Shown here one piece after another: positions 1-6,862 of a DNA stretch of 15,926 nt. The notes beneath the pieces were generated by a model, which was given only the letters and a program-made list of their open reading frames with translations, had not been told where the DNA came from and made no database searches. The number at the start of each line of letters is the position of its first letter. Position 1 is the stretch's first letter. The DNA is taken from positions 1 through 15,926 of the forward strand of contig CAYFVQ010000230.1 of the NCBI GenBank assembly GCA_964346585.1. The letters are read 5' to 3'. The position numbers were made by a program, and so were the translations under genes. The stretch comes from SOIA01 sp964346585. Its GTDB lineage: Bacteria; Acidobacteriota; Aminicenantia; Aminicenantales; Aminicenantaceae.

Positions 1-80
1 CGTTCAGCCGGATTCGGTTTCTCTTATTCTCGACTGAAGCTGACTCATTCCATGCTGGAAATATTACTATCCCATAAGAG

Positions 81-1160
81 TTATCTATGAAGAAAGCAGC
101 GCTCGCTATCGACATCTCCAGGTTTCCTGGTGACAATCATAGCCATATTAAGCTCATTGGCTTTATCGATGACTTCCTGGTCTCTGATGGACCCCAGAGG
201 GTAGATAATTGCTTTTATCCCGCTCTGAGCCGCAAGCTCCACAACGTCCGGAAAGGGCATGAAGGCATCCGAAGCCATGACGCATCCTTCAGGCCCATAG
301 CCGCGCTTTGAAAATCGAATAGCATCTTCTGCGGCGTCTACTCGGCTCCTCTGGCCTGAACCGATTCCATGGACTTTATCGTTTTTCCCGATAACAATTG
401 CATTGGAGCGGGTGAAGCAGGCAACGTTCCAGTTGAAAACAGCTGCATTGATCTCTTCTTGATCGGGCTGTTTTATCGAGACGACCTCGACTGAATCCGA
501 AGACACAATCTTTGAATCAAACCTCTTCTGGATGAGGATTCCGCCTGAGACTCTTTTAAATTCCAAACCATTATCGACGGCCCTGGCATCCAGAGACGCT
601 CCCATTTTCACCACCCTCAGGGCTTTTCTCGAGGATAAAACCTCAATCGCCTCAGGGCTATAGTCCGGAGCATAGATGACTTCGATATTTCTTCCTTTCT
701 GGACGAGAAGTTCAGCCAGCGGTTCAGTGATCTTATGATTGAAGACGTCAACGCTTCCAAAATTAGAAAGGGGATCGCAATTCCACGCTTTCTCAAAGGT
801 CTCTTCCGGCGTCTCCCCCATGGCGACTCCACTCGGCATTTCATGCTTGACGAGGGTGCAGATCATTTTATCCTTGTAGATCTCAGTTAGCTTTCGAACA
901 AGCCTCTGGCCTAAATCCATGTCTCCCACATTTACGTACCCTAATCCCTTTATTCCCTCCTGCAGGACTTCCATGGTGGCCATATTGGGACCGGAGGCCC
1001 CTTCTTCTGTATAAAAGGCCGCAGGGTAACCAGGATTTTCTCCGTATCTCATGGACTGTTTCTTCTTGAATTGTCTATTACCAAACTGGATGACTTCGGG
1101 AAACTCCTCTTTAACTTTTGTCCTGTACTGCAGGCGGTCTTCTTTGCTTGTCTTCTCCAT
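81..1160 (-). CDS. purH: Stand-alone AICAR formyltransferase (PurH C-terminal domain type)
   Basis: This gene encodes 359 residues matching the AICAR transformylase half of PurH, which transfers a formyl group from 10-formyl-tetrahydrofolate to AICAR to give FAICAR, the penultimate step of purine synthesis. Visible family motifs are RYGENP (38-43), the active-site Lys-His pair K105-H106 in KHEMPSG, SNAI (252-255), GIGSGQRSRVDA (265-276), SDAFMPFPD (297-305) and GSIRD (323-327). The N-terminal IMP cyclohydrolase domain of ordinary ~520-residue PurH is absent; the adjacent upstream gene supplies that activity instead. The ATG follows AGGAG (1166-1170) by five bases, and that site lies inside the last codons of the upstream gene, whose stop ends one base before this ATG. 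The two are almost certainly co-transcribed and translationally coupled. Departures from consensus include PLGSIRD for PGGSIRD and Met-Pro-Ser after KHE. The family assignment is firm; activity is inferred. Confidence 0.93.
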   Translation of the reverse strand: MEKTSKEDRLQYRTKVKEEFPEVIQFGNRQFKKKQSMRYGENPGYPAAFYTEEGASGPNMATMEVLQEGIKGLGYVNVGDMDLGQRLVRKLTEIYKDKMICTLVKHEMPSGVAMGETPEETFEKAWNCDPLSNFGSVDVFNHKITEPLAELLVQKGRNIEVIYAPDYSPEAIEVLSSRKALRVVKMGASLDARAVDNGLEFKRVSGGILIQKRFDSKIVSSDSVEVVSIKQPDQEEINAAVFNWNVACFTRSNAIVIGKNDKVHGIGSGQRSRVDAAEDAIRFSKRGYGPEGCVMASDAFMPFPDVVELAAQSGIKAIIYPLGSIRDQEVIDKANELNMAMIVTRKPGDVDSERCFLHR

Positions 1161-1161
1161 T

Positions 1162-1905
1162 TTAACTCCTTATTCTTTCATGCCTGTTGATAATGTATAT
1201 TTCATTCTGTTGAGTGTCAAAATCACCGGCAAAAACACAGGCTACAGATACTCTAAAATCGTCCTTGCCGGCCTCCGGACCCAGAGCCTCATAGACAGCC
1301 TCCGCCATCTCATCGGCTCGTTTTGCCTGAATCCCAACTCCAACTGGCTCTCCTGTGAATGAAGACAAGGGATCCTTGTTCTCCCCGGAATATGTCGTAA
1401 TCATTTTTCCTCGGCCAGGATTCAACAGAATATCATAGAACTTTCTCTGTGAGGCGCCATCCGCTCCTCGACGGATTATGCCCAGTGCCGCCTTTCTGCC
1501 AGGGAGAACACATCCGCTTATCCTGGGCGTGAAGATTGGCGAGTCTGGCTCATAATCCCATGTCGAGAGAGAGGAAGACAGGACCTCGACAGCATTCTGA
1601 CTTCGCGCGAGAGCTGTTCCGACATCTGATGTCTGTTTCCCGTTACTGACTGCGATTCCTCGAGTAGTGAATCGTACGGCCGGATAGACAAGCAGCTCTC
1701 TATTACCCTTTTTTAACGCCTCTTCATCGGTGGGCTGCGCCCATATAGCATTTTCTTCCACTGCCAGCTTTCTAGCCTGGCTAGAGGGAGACCGGCCAGT
1801 GATGGCGTAGATGATAACCGTGTTTATTCCAGATGAATCCTGACCAATGATTACGACTCGGCCGGGATATTCCCTTGAAGACAGGCTTTCAAGACCTTGT
1901 ATCAT
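1162..1905 (-). CDS. purO: PurO-type IMP cyclohydrolase
   Basis: The 247-residue product resembles the archaeal-type IMP cyclohydrolase family (PurO), which closes the ring of FAICAR to IMP and is unrelated to the PurH cyclohydrolase domain. Recognisable positions are YPGR (13-16) followed by a hydrophobic strand and G21, the ITGRSPSSQAR segment (35-45) that corresponds to the GRSxNSR signature, YPAVR (74-78) and SNGKQT (87-92). Relatives of this size sit beside a stand-alone AICAR formyltransferase in some clostridia, as here, which supports the call. I chose the ATG at 1905 because it gives a family-like N-terminus, with GGAAG four bases upstream. A TTG at 1920 in the same frame would add five residues. 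The gene begins about 75 bases from the palindrome cluster at 1979-2087. No clear promoter was found. Confidence 0.85.
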   Translation of the reverse strand: MIQGLESLSSREYPGRVVIIGQDSSGINTVIIYAITGRSPSSQARKLAVEENAIWAQPTDEEALKKGNRELLVYPAVRFTTRGIAVSNGKQTSDVGTALARSQNAVEVLSSSLSTWDYEPDSPIFTPRISGCVLPGRKAALGIIRRGADGASQRKFYDILLNPGRGKMITTYSGENKDPLSSFTGEPVGVGIQAKRADEMAEAVYEALGPEAGKDDFRVSVACVFAGDFDTQQNEIYIINRHERIRS

Positions 1906-1978
1906 ACGGCTTCCAGTCAACTCACTGTTTTAGACACCATAGAATATATCAAAAAAAGAGACCAAGCAACAAAAAAGC

Positions 1979-2087
1979 AAAAAAGGGGACAGGCCCCTTT
2001 TTTCTGGAGAAGAGGGACAGTCCCTATCTCTCTTAACAGAAGGACTAAAAGGGACAGTCCCTGAAAAAGGGGCCTGTCCCCTTTTTT
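1979..2087. repeat. Inverted cluster of four short palindromes (REP/MITE-like)
   Basis: Two outer hairpins at 1979-2003 and 2064-2087 each carry an A-run, GGGG, a five-base loop, CCCC and a T-run. They are inverted copies of each other over about 24 bases. Inside them lie two identical copies of the perfect palindrome AGGGACAGTCCCT at 2013-2025 and 2050-2062, so the whole block is an inverted repeat of palindromes. It sits between the divergent purO-like and LOG genes, and each outer hairpin resembles a rho-independent terminator in both directions. The inner ~50 bases recur in diverged form at 8296-8344. Short intergenic palindromes like these are typically associated with REP-associated tyrosine transposases; none is present in the window, so that origin is inference. 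Confidence 0.8.
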
Positions 2088-2094
2088 GTTGCAC

Positions 2095-2123
2095 TTGTGT
2101 TCAATTCTTAATTCAGATAGAAT
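2095..2123 (+). promoter_or_regulatory. Candidate sigma-70 promoter of the LOG gene
   Basis: TTGTGT (2095-2100) and TAGAAT (2118-2123) are separated by 17 bases, 28 bases before the LOG start codon. Neither hexamer is perfect. The right outer hairpin of the palindrome cluster ends just upstream of the -35. Confidence 0.4.
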
Positions 2124-2151
2124 TTCCTTCCGCTTTTTGAGAGAGGTCATC

Positions 2152-2886
2152 ATGAAAAAATTATCATCGGTTTTGAAAGCATATAAAAATTTAGATTTTT
2201 TAAACTCCCGGGATGCCCGAACTGTTCGAATCTTGAGTGAATATCTGGAACCTCTGAGCAGGCTGAACAAGCTGAACGTCAATAACACAGTGCTCTTCTT
2301 CGGCTCTGCCCAGGCCCATCCAGAGAAAAAAGACTCTATTCTGACGAAATACTACTGGGAAGCTGAAGAACTGGCTAATAAGCTGGCAAAATGGGCGATT
2401 CAATTGAAACATAAAGGAAAAAATTTCGTCATCTGCACAGGGGGCGGCCCCGGCATGATGGAAGCGGCAAACAGGGGCGCTTCTAGAGCTGAAGGCAAAT
2501 CCATCGGTATGAATATTTCTCTTCCGTCGATGGAGCAAACACTGAATCCCTACGCTTCTCCGGAATTGTCTTTTATATTCCATTACTTCTTCATGCGGAA
2601 ATTCTGGTTAATCTACAAGGCGAAAGCTGTGGTTGCCTTTCCCGGGGGTTATGGAACACTCGACGAAGTATTTGAAATCCTCACCCTTGTTCAGACAGGC
2701 AAAATCCAAAAAGATCATGCCATCATCCTTCTCTACGGAGAGGAATACTGGAAGAAAATCATTAACTTTGATTCTCTTGTGGAACACGGGAGTATTTCAC
2801 CTGAAGACTTGAAGCTCTTCACTTACTGTTCCAATCCGGAAGAAGCATTTGTGTTTCTCAAGGATAGATTGGTCAAGTTTCTATAG
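2152..2886 (+). CDS. LOG family protein (nucleoside 5'-monophosphate phosphoribohydrolase-like)
   Basis: A 244-residue Rossmann-type protein of the LOG/TIGR00730 family, often mislabelled lysine decarboxylase. Characterised members hydrolyse cytokinin riboside 5'-monophosphates or ordinary nucleoside monophosphates into base and ribose 5-phosphate. The two diagnostic motifs are present: GGGPGMMEAANRGA (97-110) and PGGYGTLDE (164-172), whose glutamate E172 is catalytic in LOGs. R149 in the MRKF segment matches the conserved active-site arginine. The reading frame stays open back to an ATG at 2086, but that start lies inside the palindrome cluster. The ATG at 2152 has GAGAGG five bases upstream and starts a lysine-rich N-terminus, so I chose it. 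The protein is longer than plant LOGs by about 40 N-terminal residues, as in one bacterial subgroup. It has no operon partner; perR follows after 192 bases with its own promoter. Purine salvage is plausible but inferred. Confidence 0.88.
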   Translation: MKKLSSVLKAYKNLDFLNSRDARTVRILSEYLEPLSRLNKLNVNNTVLFFGSAQAHPEKKDSILTKYYWEAEELANKLAKWAIQLKHKGKNFVICTGGGPGMMEAANRGASRAEGKSIGMNISLPSMEQTLNPYASPELSFIFHYFFMRKFWLIYKAKAVVAFPGGYGTLDEVFEILTLVQTGKIQKDHAIILLYGEEYWKKIINFDSLVEHGSISPEDLKLFTYCSNPEEAFVFLKDRLVKFL

Positions 2887-3025
2887 AGAATAAGCTTCAT
2901 GCATTGAGAATACCAGACAGGGGGATTTATTCTTGATTTCTCAAGCCGGTGCCAGACAACTGACATTCACCTGAGCGGGAACCAGAGCGCTTATTTTAAA
3001 AACTGCTGTTCTCCCAAATTAATGC

Positions 3026-3054
3026 TTGACAGGGATTTGGTAATTTGTAATAAT
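3026..3054 (+). promoter_or_regulatory. perR promoter
   Basis: A consensus -35, TTGACA (3026-3031), is followed after 17 bases by AATAAT (3049-3054). The predicted transcript starts near 3061, leaving a leader of only about 18 bases. No good Shine-Dalgarno is visible before the perR ATG at 3079. The -10 lies inside the palindromic operator at 3045-3059. Confidence 0.65.
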
Positions 3055-3059
3055 TACAA
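3045..3059. promoter_or_regulatory. PerR-box-like operator (autoregulatory)
   Basis: TTGTAATAATTACAA is a perfect 7-1-7 palindrome differing at two symmetric positions from the Bacillus PerR box consensus TTATAATNATTATAA. It covers the -10 of the perR promoter, so PerR bound here would block its own transcription until oxidised by peroxide. The site is seen directly; binding is inferred. Confidence 0.75.
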
Positions 3060-3078
3060 TCTTGAAACATTTACAACA

Positions 3079-3489
3079 ATGGAAACAATAAAAAACACTC
3101 TGAAAAAGAAAGGAATCAAGCCAACATACCAGAGGCTTAAGATTCTTGACTACATGAGTCAAAACATCAGAAACCATCCAACAGTTGAAATGATCTATGC
3201 AGAGCTGGCCAAAGAAATCCCTACGATATCAATGACCACTGTGTACAACACGCTGAGCACATTCATCGAGAAAGGATTGGTCTGCGGTGTAACTATCACA
3301 GGGACCGAAGTCAGGTATGATTTCAACACAGAATCTCACCACCATTTCTTCTGTAAGAAATGTGGACAAATTAAAGATATTGACGTTCCTTGCTCGCTCG
3401 CTGCAAAAAAGGGAGAACTCGTGGATGGGCATAGACTTGAGGAAATCCATGGGTATTTCAAGGGCACCTGCAGAGACTGTTTAGAGTGA
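3079..3489 (+). CDS. perR: Fur-family peroxide sensor repressor, PerR type
   Basis: A 136-residue Fur-superfamily regulator with an N-terminal winged helix (about 1-75, including the recognition-helix region SMTTVYNTLSTF) and a C-terminal metal-binding dimerisation domain. All five positions of the PerR regulatory metal site are present: H33, D81, H87, H89 and D100. Aspartate rather than glutamate at the last position is the feature linked to peroxide sensitivity in B. subtilis PerR. Two CxxC pairs (C92/C95 and C131/C134) form the structural zinc site. An upstream in-frame ATG at 3022 would place codons across the promoter and operator, so the ATG at 3079 is preferred. Rubrerythrin, rubredoxin and desulfoferrodoxin follow on the same strand, which fits a peroxide-responsive regulon. 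Fur or Zur is the alternative, less likely given the residues, the box and the neighbours. Confidence 0.9.
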   Translation: METIKNTLKKKGIKPTYQRLKILDYMSQNIRNHPTVEMIYAELAKEIPTISMTTVYNTLSTFIEKGLVCGVTITGTEVRYDFNTESHHHFFCKKCGQIKDIDVPCSLAAKKGELVDGHRLEEIHGYFKGTCRDCLE

Positions 3490-3608
3490 GTTAAATTTTA
3501 GCGAGTCCATTCTTTTCTTCTCGTCGAGTTGGCTAAGAATACGAATGAATCAATGGAGAAGCGGACTCAAAAATATATTGAAATAATACGATAAAAGGAG
3601 AAATAATA

Positions 3609-4184
3609 ATGAAAAGCTTGAAAGGAACTCAAACAGAAAAAAATATTATCACTGCGTTTGCCGGAGAATCACAGGCACGAAACCGCTATACTTTTTTTGC
3701 CTCTAAAGCAAAGAAGGAAGGCTATGAACAGATCCATGGGATTTTTCTGGAAACCGCTGACAATGAAAAAGAACACGCTGAGAGGCTCTTCAAATTCTTA
3801 GAGGGTGGCGATGCAGAGGTACAAGCCTCCTTCCCGGCTGGAATCATTGGAAGCACTGCAGATAACCTCAAAGAGTCTGCGGGTGGAGAAAACTATGAAT
3901 ACACAACCATGTACCCTGAATTTGCTCAAACAGCGGATGAGGAAGGATTCCCAGAAGTCGCTGAGACGATGAGAGCCATCGCAATCGCGGAAAAACAGCA
4001 TGAGAAAAGGTATCTTGAACTGCTCGACAACTTGAATAATAATAGGGTTTTCAAAAGAGACGAAGTTGTGGAGTGGCGTTGCAGGAATTGTGGGTATATT
4101 CACGAAGGCAAGGAGCCGCCTGAGGAATGTCCGGCCTGTGCTCATCCGAAGACATACTACGAATTACTGTGTGAAAACTGGTAA
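3609..4184 (+). CDS. rbr: Rubrerythrin (NADH/rubredoxin-linked peroxidase)
   Basis: Classical 191-residue rubrerythrin, a cytoplasmic di-iron protein that reduces hydrogen peroxide to water. The ferritin-like domain (1-145) carries the di-iron ligands E20, E53 with H56 (ExxH), E94, E97 and E128 with H131 (ExxH). The C-terminal rubredoxin-like domain (about 150-191) binds one iron through C158/C161 and C174/C177. Length and domain order equal the Desulfovibrio prototype, and nothing appears missing. AAGGAG (3595-3600) lies eight bases before the ATG. The rubredoxin gene starts 20 bases after the stop, so they are probably one transcript. The 119-base gap after perR holds a loose half-match to the PerR box (TTGAAAT at 3578-3584) and a weak GAGTCC/GGACTC inverted pair. 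Read-through from perR is the simplest reading. Confidence 0.96.
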   Translation: MKSLKGTQTEKNIITAFAGESQARNRYTFFASKAKKEGYEQIHGIFLETADNEKEHAERLFKFLEGGDAEVQASFPAGIIGSTADNLKESAGGENYEYTTMYPEFAQTADEEGFPEVAETMRAIAIAEKQHEKRYLELLDNLNNNRVFKRDEVVEWRCRNCGYIHEGKEPPEECPACAHPKTYYELLCENW

Positions 4185-4204
4185 TCTTAAGAGAGAGACG
4201 AAAA

Positions 4205-4366
4205 ATGAGTCAATACAGATGTTCGGTATGCGGATACATCTACGACCCGAGCGTGGGTGATCCGATCTATGGGATAAAACCCGGGATCGTTTTTGAAGAA
4301 TTGCCTGAGGATTGGGTTTGCCCAGTCTGTGGGGCAGAAAAAGATCTATTCGAGAGAGAAAATTAG
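4205..4366 (+). CDS. Rubredoxin
   Basis: A 53-residue gene beginning MSQYRCSVCGYIYDP. It is a complete rubredoxin: the single iron is held by C6/C9 (CxxCGY) and C39/C42 (CPVCG), with the usual DWVCPVC and the D-L-F ending. Length is typical (52-54 residues). The protein is a small cytoplasmic one-electron carrier and, between rubrerythrin and superoxide reductase genes, is the likely electron donor to both. The ATG is 20 bases after the rbr stop. A purine-rich GAGAGAGACG stretch just upstream acts as a probable ribosome site. The gene is short enough to be missed by length-filtered gene calling. Confidence 0.95.
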   Translation: MSQYRCSVCGYIYDPSVGDPIYGIKPGIVFEELPEDWVCPVCGAEKDLFEREN

Positions 4367-4474
4367 GAATAATAATCAGAATAAAATAATTGGCTTTCGT
4401 GTTTTCAGATCCTGTCAGTTTCAAACTTTTTGAGACGTCGGCAGGTAAAGCCATGAAAAATTTGAGGTGAAAAA

Positions 4475-4852
4475 ATGACAAAAAGATTACAAATCTACAA
4501 ATGTGAAGCTTGTGGAAACATTGTCGAGGTTATCCATGAAGGAGCCGGAGAGCTTGTCTGCTGCGATGAGCCCATGAAGCTAATGGAAGAAAATACGACC
4601 GATGCCGCTTTAGAAAAGCATGTTCCAATGATCGAAAAAACAGAAGACGGCATTAAAGTCAAAGTGGGAAGCGTACCTCATCCTATGCTGGAAGAGCACT
4701 ACATCGAGTGGATCGAGCTGATCGCTGATGGACGCGCATACCGTCAATTCCTAAATCCGGGTGAGGAACCTGAAGCTGTGTTCAATGTTGAAGCCCAAAG
4801 CGTCACAGCCCGAGAGTACTGCAATCTTCACGGGCTGTGGAAAAGCGAATAA
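4475..4852 (+). CDS. dfx: Desulfoferrodoxin (two-iron superoxide reductase)
   Basis: A 125-residue class I superoxide reductase, which reduces superoxide to peroxide in the cytoplasm of anaerobes without making oxygen. The N-terminal desulforedoxin domain (1-36) has the C10/C13 and adjacent C29/C30 pattern for the FeCys4 centre. The catalytic Fe(His)4Cys centre is complete: H49, H69, H75, H119 and C116, with the conserved E47-K48 beside the open iron position. GAGGTG (4464-4469) precedes the ATG by five bases. It is the last gene of the perR-rbr-rubredoxin-dfx cluster. The peroxide it makes would be removed by rubrerythrin, and both can draw electrons from the rubredoxin. The 108-base gap before it has no obvious separate promoter. 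Confidence 0.97.
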   Translation: MTKRLQIYKCEACGNIVEVIHEGAGELVCCDEPMKLMEENTTDAALEKHVPMIEKTEDGIKVKVGSVPHPMLEEHYIEWIELIADGRAYRQFLNPGEEPEAVFNVEAQSVTAREYCNLHGLWKSE

Positions 4853-4891
4853 CAGAGCAGATCTGTCACTTAAAATCAGGTTTCTCCCATT

Positions 4892-4908
4892 TCAGAGTTG
4901 CGCTCTGA
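4892..4908. other. Small hairpin between convergent dfx and VanZ-like genes
   Basis: TCAGAG, a five-base loop and CTCTGA form a perfect six-base-pair stem 40 bases after dfx. Neither side is followed by a T-run, so this is at best a weak or factor-dependent end signal for the convergent transcripts. Confidence 0.25.
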
Positions 4909-4934
4909 GTGGAAAAATTTACAAAAGAAAAGCT

Positions 4935-5333
4935 CTACTCCCCTATTTTTTCGAATCGGGCTGTTATCATTTTCCCTCTAGTGGTGCGGGACAAATAATA
5001 GAAAATGATGAGGCCGATAAAAATTCCGATAGAGTCGGCCACCATATCCAAAACCTCAAAAGAACGTTCAGGAACAAAATACTGATGGAGCTCATCCAGG
5101 CATCCGAGAAGAATACCGATGGCCAGTGTCATTGCGGATTTAACACGAACCGAAGACTCAAAGCTCAGAAAAAAGCCCAAGGAAAGAAGGAATCCGAGAA
5201 GTGCGAATTCTATCATATGCAATCCCTTATCGAGGAATGGCAGACTGACCTGACCTTTGACGCGTAAAGAAGACAAGATAAATATTATCGCGTAATAGAT
5301 AATCGCAGGCACAAAAAAAAGGACTTTTTTCAT
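4935..5333 (-). CDS. VanZ-like integral membrane protein
   Basis: A 132-residue membrane protein with four hydrophobic spans (about 5-23, 38-57, 66-82 and 96-114). It carries the VanZ-family signature: an acidic/His-containing stretch D35-K-G-L-H-M, then D-E-L-H-Q-Y-F-V-P-E-R at about 80-90, leading into D-x-x-A-D-S-x-G-x-x-x-G before the last span. In VanZ-type proteins the family name comes from teicoplanin resistance, but most chromosomal relatives have no assigned function, and nothing here links this one to glycopeptides. An AGG-rich GTGAGGTTAGG stretch lies directly upstream of the ATG. It stands alone, convergent with dfx and divergent from the RlpA-like gene. Confidence 0.8.
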   Translation of the reverse strand: MKKVLFFVPAIIYYAIIFILSSLRVKGQVSLPFLDKGLHMIEFALLGFLLSLGFFLSFESSVRVKSAMTLAIGILLGCLDELHQYFVPERSFEVLDMVADSIGIFIGLIIFYYLSRTTRGKMITARFEKIGE

Positions 5334-5383
5334 CCTAACCTCACGTTTTGCTTCATCCGACTTTATCAGAAAACTTCCTATTC

Positions 5384-5404
5384 AGCGCAGCTTCGCGCTT
5401 TTTC
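5384..5404 (+). terminator. Terminator-like hairpin
   Basis: AGCGC, a six-base loop, GCGCT and then five T's read on the plus strand. No plus-strand gene ends nearby, so it would stop antisense or read-through transcription toward the rlpA-like gene. The stem is only five base pairs. Confidence 0.3.
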
Positions 5405-5533
5405 CCTCTATCTTTCTCTTTTTTATCTTCTCTCAACAAGTTAACGAATTATAGGGATGATGTATTTTATTAAAAAAGCCTCTCTTTATCCAGAGATACA
5501 TGTAGCGATCTAGACGTGTCATATGTGATTCGG

Positions 5534-5561
5534 TTGACTTTTTCAAAGGGAAAAATAAAAT
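5534..5561 (+). promoter_or_regulatory. Candidate promoter of the rlpA-like gene
   Basis: TTGACT (5534-5539) and TAAAAT (5556-5561) are separated by 16 bases, implying an approximately 90-base leader before the start codon at 5657. AT-rich context makes chance matches likely. Confidence 0.35.
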
Positions 5562-5656
5562 TAAAAATCATCTTTTGAGTGATTGAAGAAAAAACGATAT
5601 TCTGATAAAACATGTAACCAGAGGGAAAATCCATTCATTTAAAAGGAAAGCTGGTC

Positions 5657-6295
5657 ATGCACCGACTTCATCCTAGGCAGAGAAGATTCTTATTGCTGAT
5701 CACTGCCTCCTTTCTCCTCTCCTCCTGTGCGGGGATGAATTATTTTCCCACAGGGAATACACAAAGAGGGATGGCTTCCTGGTACGGAGAGGACTTTCAT
5801 GGGAAACAGACTTCGAACAAAGAGATTTATGACATGCATGCGATGACCGCAGCCCACAAAACTCTTCCCTTCGGAACGCATGTCCGGGTGACAAACCTGA
5901 CTAATGGAAAATCAGCCGTCGTCCGCATCAATGACCGCGGCCCTTTTGTCAAAGGCCGGATCATTGACCTCTCCTATGCGGCCGCACAGAAGCTCGGCAT
6001 GGCTGAGACAGGTGTGGCCCCTGTTGTGATTAAAGTTCTGAAAAGATTCTCCCCCAAAAAATCCTCTCAACGATATGCTGTCCAGGTGGGTTCATTCGCG
6101 GAAAAACGGAATGCGAAAATCCTTAAAGCCAAGCTCCAGAGAAATTATGACAATGTCTACATCGCAGAGCATAAAGCGCCCTCACAAATCTATTACAGGG
6201 TAAGAATCCGGACCCGCAGTATGAAGGCCGCCCGAAAAATTGTTGAAAGGCTCCATAAGAAAGGCTATTCCGCTCACATCTTAGAAGAGTACTGA
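5657..6295 (+). CDS. rlpA: RlpA-like septal ring lytic transglycosylase lipoprotein with SPOR domain
   Basis: A 212-residue RlpA-family protein. A basic N-terminus and hydrophobic stretch end at a lipobox, LLSSC, with lipidation at C24, so it is predicted to be anchored in the periplasm, presumably in the outer membrane. The double-psi beta-barrel domain (about 38-127) contains ASWYG (40-44), HG (48-49), AAHKTLPFGT (65-74), INDRGPF (91-97) and RIIDLS (101-106). H67 and D93 match in spacing the two residues required for lytic transglycosylase activity in Pseudomonas RlpA. The C-terminal SPOR domain (about 138-211) binds denuded septal peptidoglycan glycan. Domain order and length are typical. 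AAAGGA lies about ten bases before the ATG. It is a single gene, convergent with the TPR gene, with eight bases between their ends. Confidence 0.93.
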   Translation: MHRLHPRQRRFLLLITASFLLSSCAGMNYFPTGNTQRGMASWYGEDFHGKQTSNKEIYDMHAMTAAHKTLPFGTHVRVTNLTNGKSAVVRINDRGPFVKGRIIDLSYAAAQKLGMAETGVAPVVIKVLKRFSPKKSSQRYAVQVGSFAEKRNAKILKAKLQRNYDNVYIAEHKAPSQIYYRVRIRTRSMKAARKIVERLHKKGYSAHILEEY

Positions 6296-6303
6296 GAATC
6301 CAT

Positions 6304-6843
6304 TCAGTCTTTTATCTTTGATTCACAGACCTTGATTTGTTCTAATGCCTTTTTCTGTCTGTTTGGGTCGAGCTCTATGACTTTTTCAAAATCTTTGATG
6401 GCCAGGCGAAATGCTCTTAATTCCATCCACGACTTCCCTCTGTTTTCGTATGCCATTGCATAATCGGGCTTGATTTGTATTGCACGTGTAAAATCTTTAA
6501 TCGCTTCTTCATAGTCTCTTTCAAACATCCTTATGCATCCACGATTATTGTAGGCCTCCGCATAATTTGGCTTGATTTCAATGGCTTTAGTGTAGTCTTT
6601 AAGTGCACTGTAGGGGTCGCCCAATTTCTCAAATGTAATAGCCCGATTGTAGTACGCCCGGGCGTTATTCGAATCGATTTCGATGGCTCGAGTGTAGGCC
6701 TCCACAGCTCCCTCGAGGTCTCCCGATTTAATTTTTTCGTTACCTTGAATGTAATATGAATAGGAAGAATAGCACCCATGGGAAACCAAAACAATGAAAA
6801 TCAGTAAGAAGGGCCAGTCTCTCTTTTGTATTCTTCGTTTCAA
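6304..6843 (-). CDS. Exported TPR-repeat protein (probable lipoprotein)
   Basis: A 179-residue protein made of a signal-like N-terminus followed by four tandem 34-residue tetratricopeptide repeats (starting near 30, 64, 98 and 132), each with the A-Y-x-N-R-G and A-I-x-x-F/Y-x-x-A/V-I-x-I/L-x-P-N pattern. TPRs are protein-protein interaction scaffolds; no catalytic residue is expected. The hydrophobic stretch 11-20 is followed by a cysteine at 24 (VSHGC), which resembles a lipobox but has Ser instead of Leu at -3, so lipidation is uncertain. Translation must begin at the TTG at 6843, because no ATG precedes residue 105 and only this start keeps the signal sequence. AGGG lies a few bases upstream. 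The gene begins 19 bases after the VWFA-related gene and is probably its operon partner. Confidence 0.85.
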   Translation of the reverse strand: MKRRIQKRDWPFLLIFIVLVSHGCYSSYSYYIQGNEKIKSGDLEGAVEAYTRAIEIDSNNARAYYNRAITFEKLGDPYSALKDYTKAIEIKPNYAEAYNNRGCIRMFERDYEEAIKDFTRAIQIKPDYAMAYENRGKSWMELRAFRLAIKDFEKVIELDPNRQKKALEQIKVCESKIKD

Positions 6844-6862
6844 CCGTGTACCCTAAAGTCCA

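Larger units (their letters stand above)
5334..5656. other. 323-base non-coding gap between VanZ-like and rlpA-like genes
   Basis: AT-rich divergent intergenic region without a supportable gene. It holds a terminator-like hairpin at 5384-5404 and a candidate promoter for the rlpA-like gene at 5534-5561. The remainder shows nothing I can name. Confidence 0.6.

Noticed and set aside
1..80. Start of another gene or a terminator after the formyltransferase
   Set aside because: The only structure is a five-base-pair TTCCA/TGGAA hairpin at 48-60 without a T-run, and no coding frame is supportable in so short a stretch.
2086..2151. Longer LOG protein starting at 2086
   Set aside because: The start lies in the palindrome cluster and upstream of the candidate promoter. 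The ATG at 2152 has a good ribosome site.
1917..2288. Minus-strand open frame of 123 codons
   Set aside because: It runs antisense through the LOG gene start and the repeat cluster, and the product is low-complexity with no family resemblance.
3022..3078. Longer perR starting at ATG 3022
   Set aside because: The extra codons span the promoter and the PerR-like operator, and the family N-terminus begins at the ATG at 3079.
3578..3592. Second PerR box upstream of rubrerythrin
   Set aside because: Only the left half (TTGAAAT) resembles the box. The right half does not match, so it is not reported as a site.
4761..5267. Plus-strand open frame of 168 codons
   Set aside because: It overlaps the end of dfx out of frame and then runs antisense through the VanZ-like gene, which has clear membrane-protein and family features.
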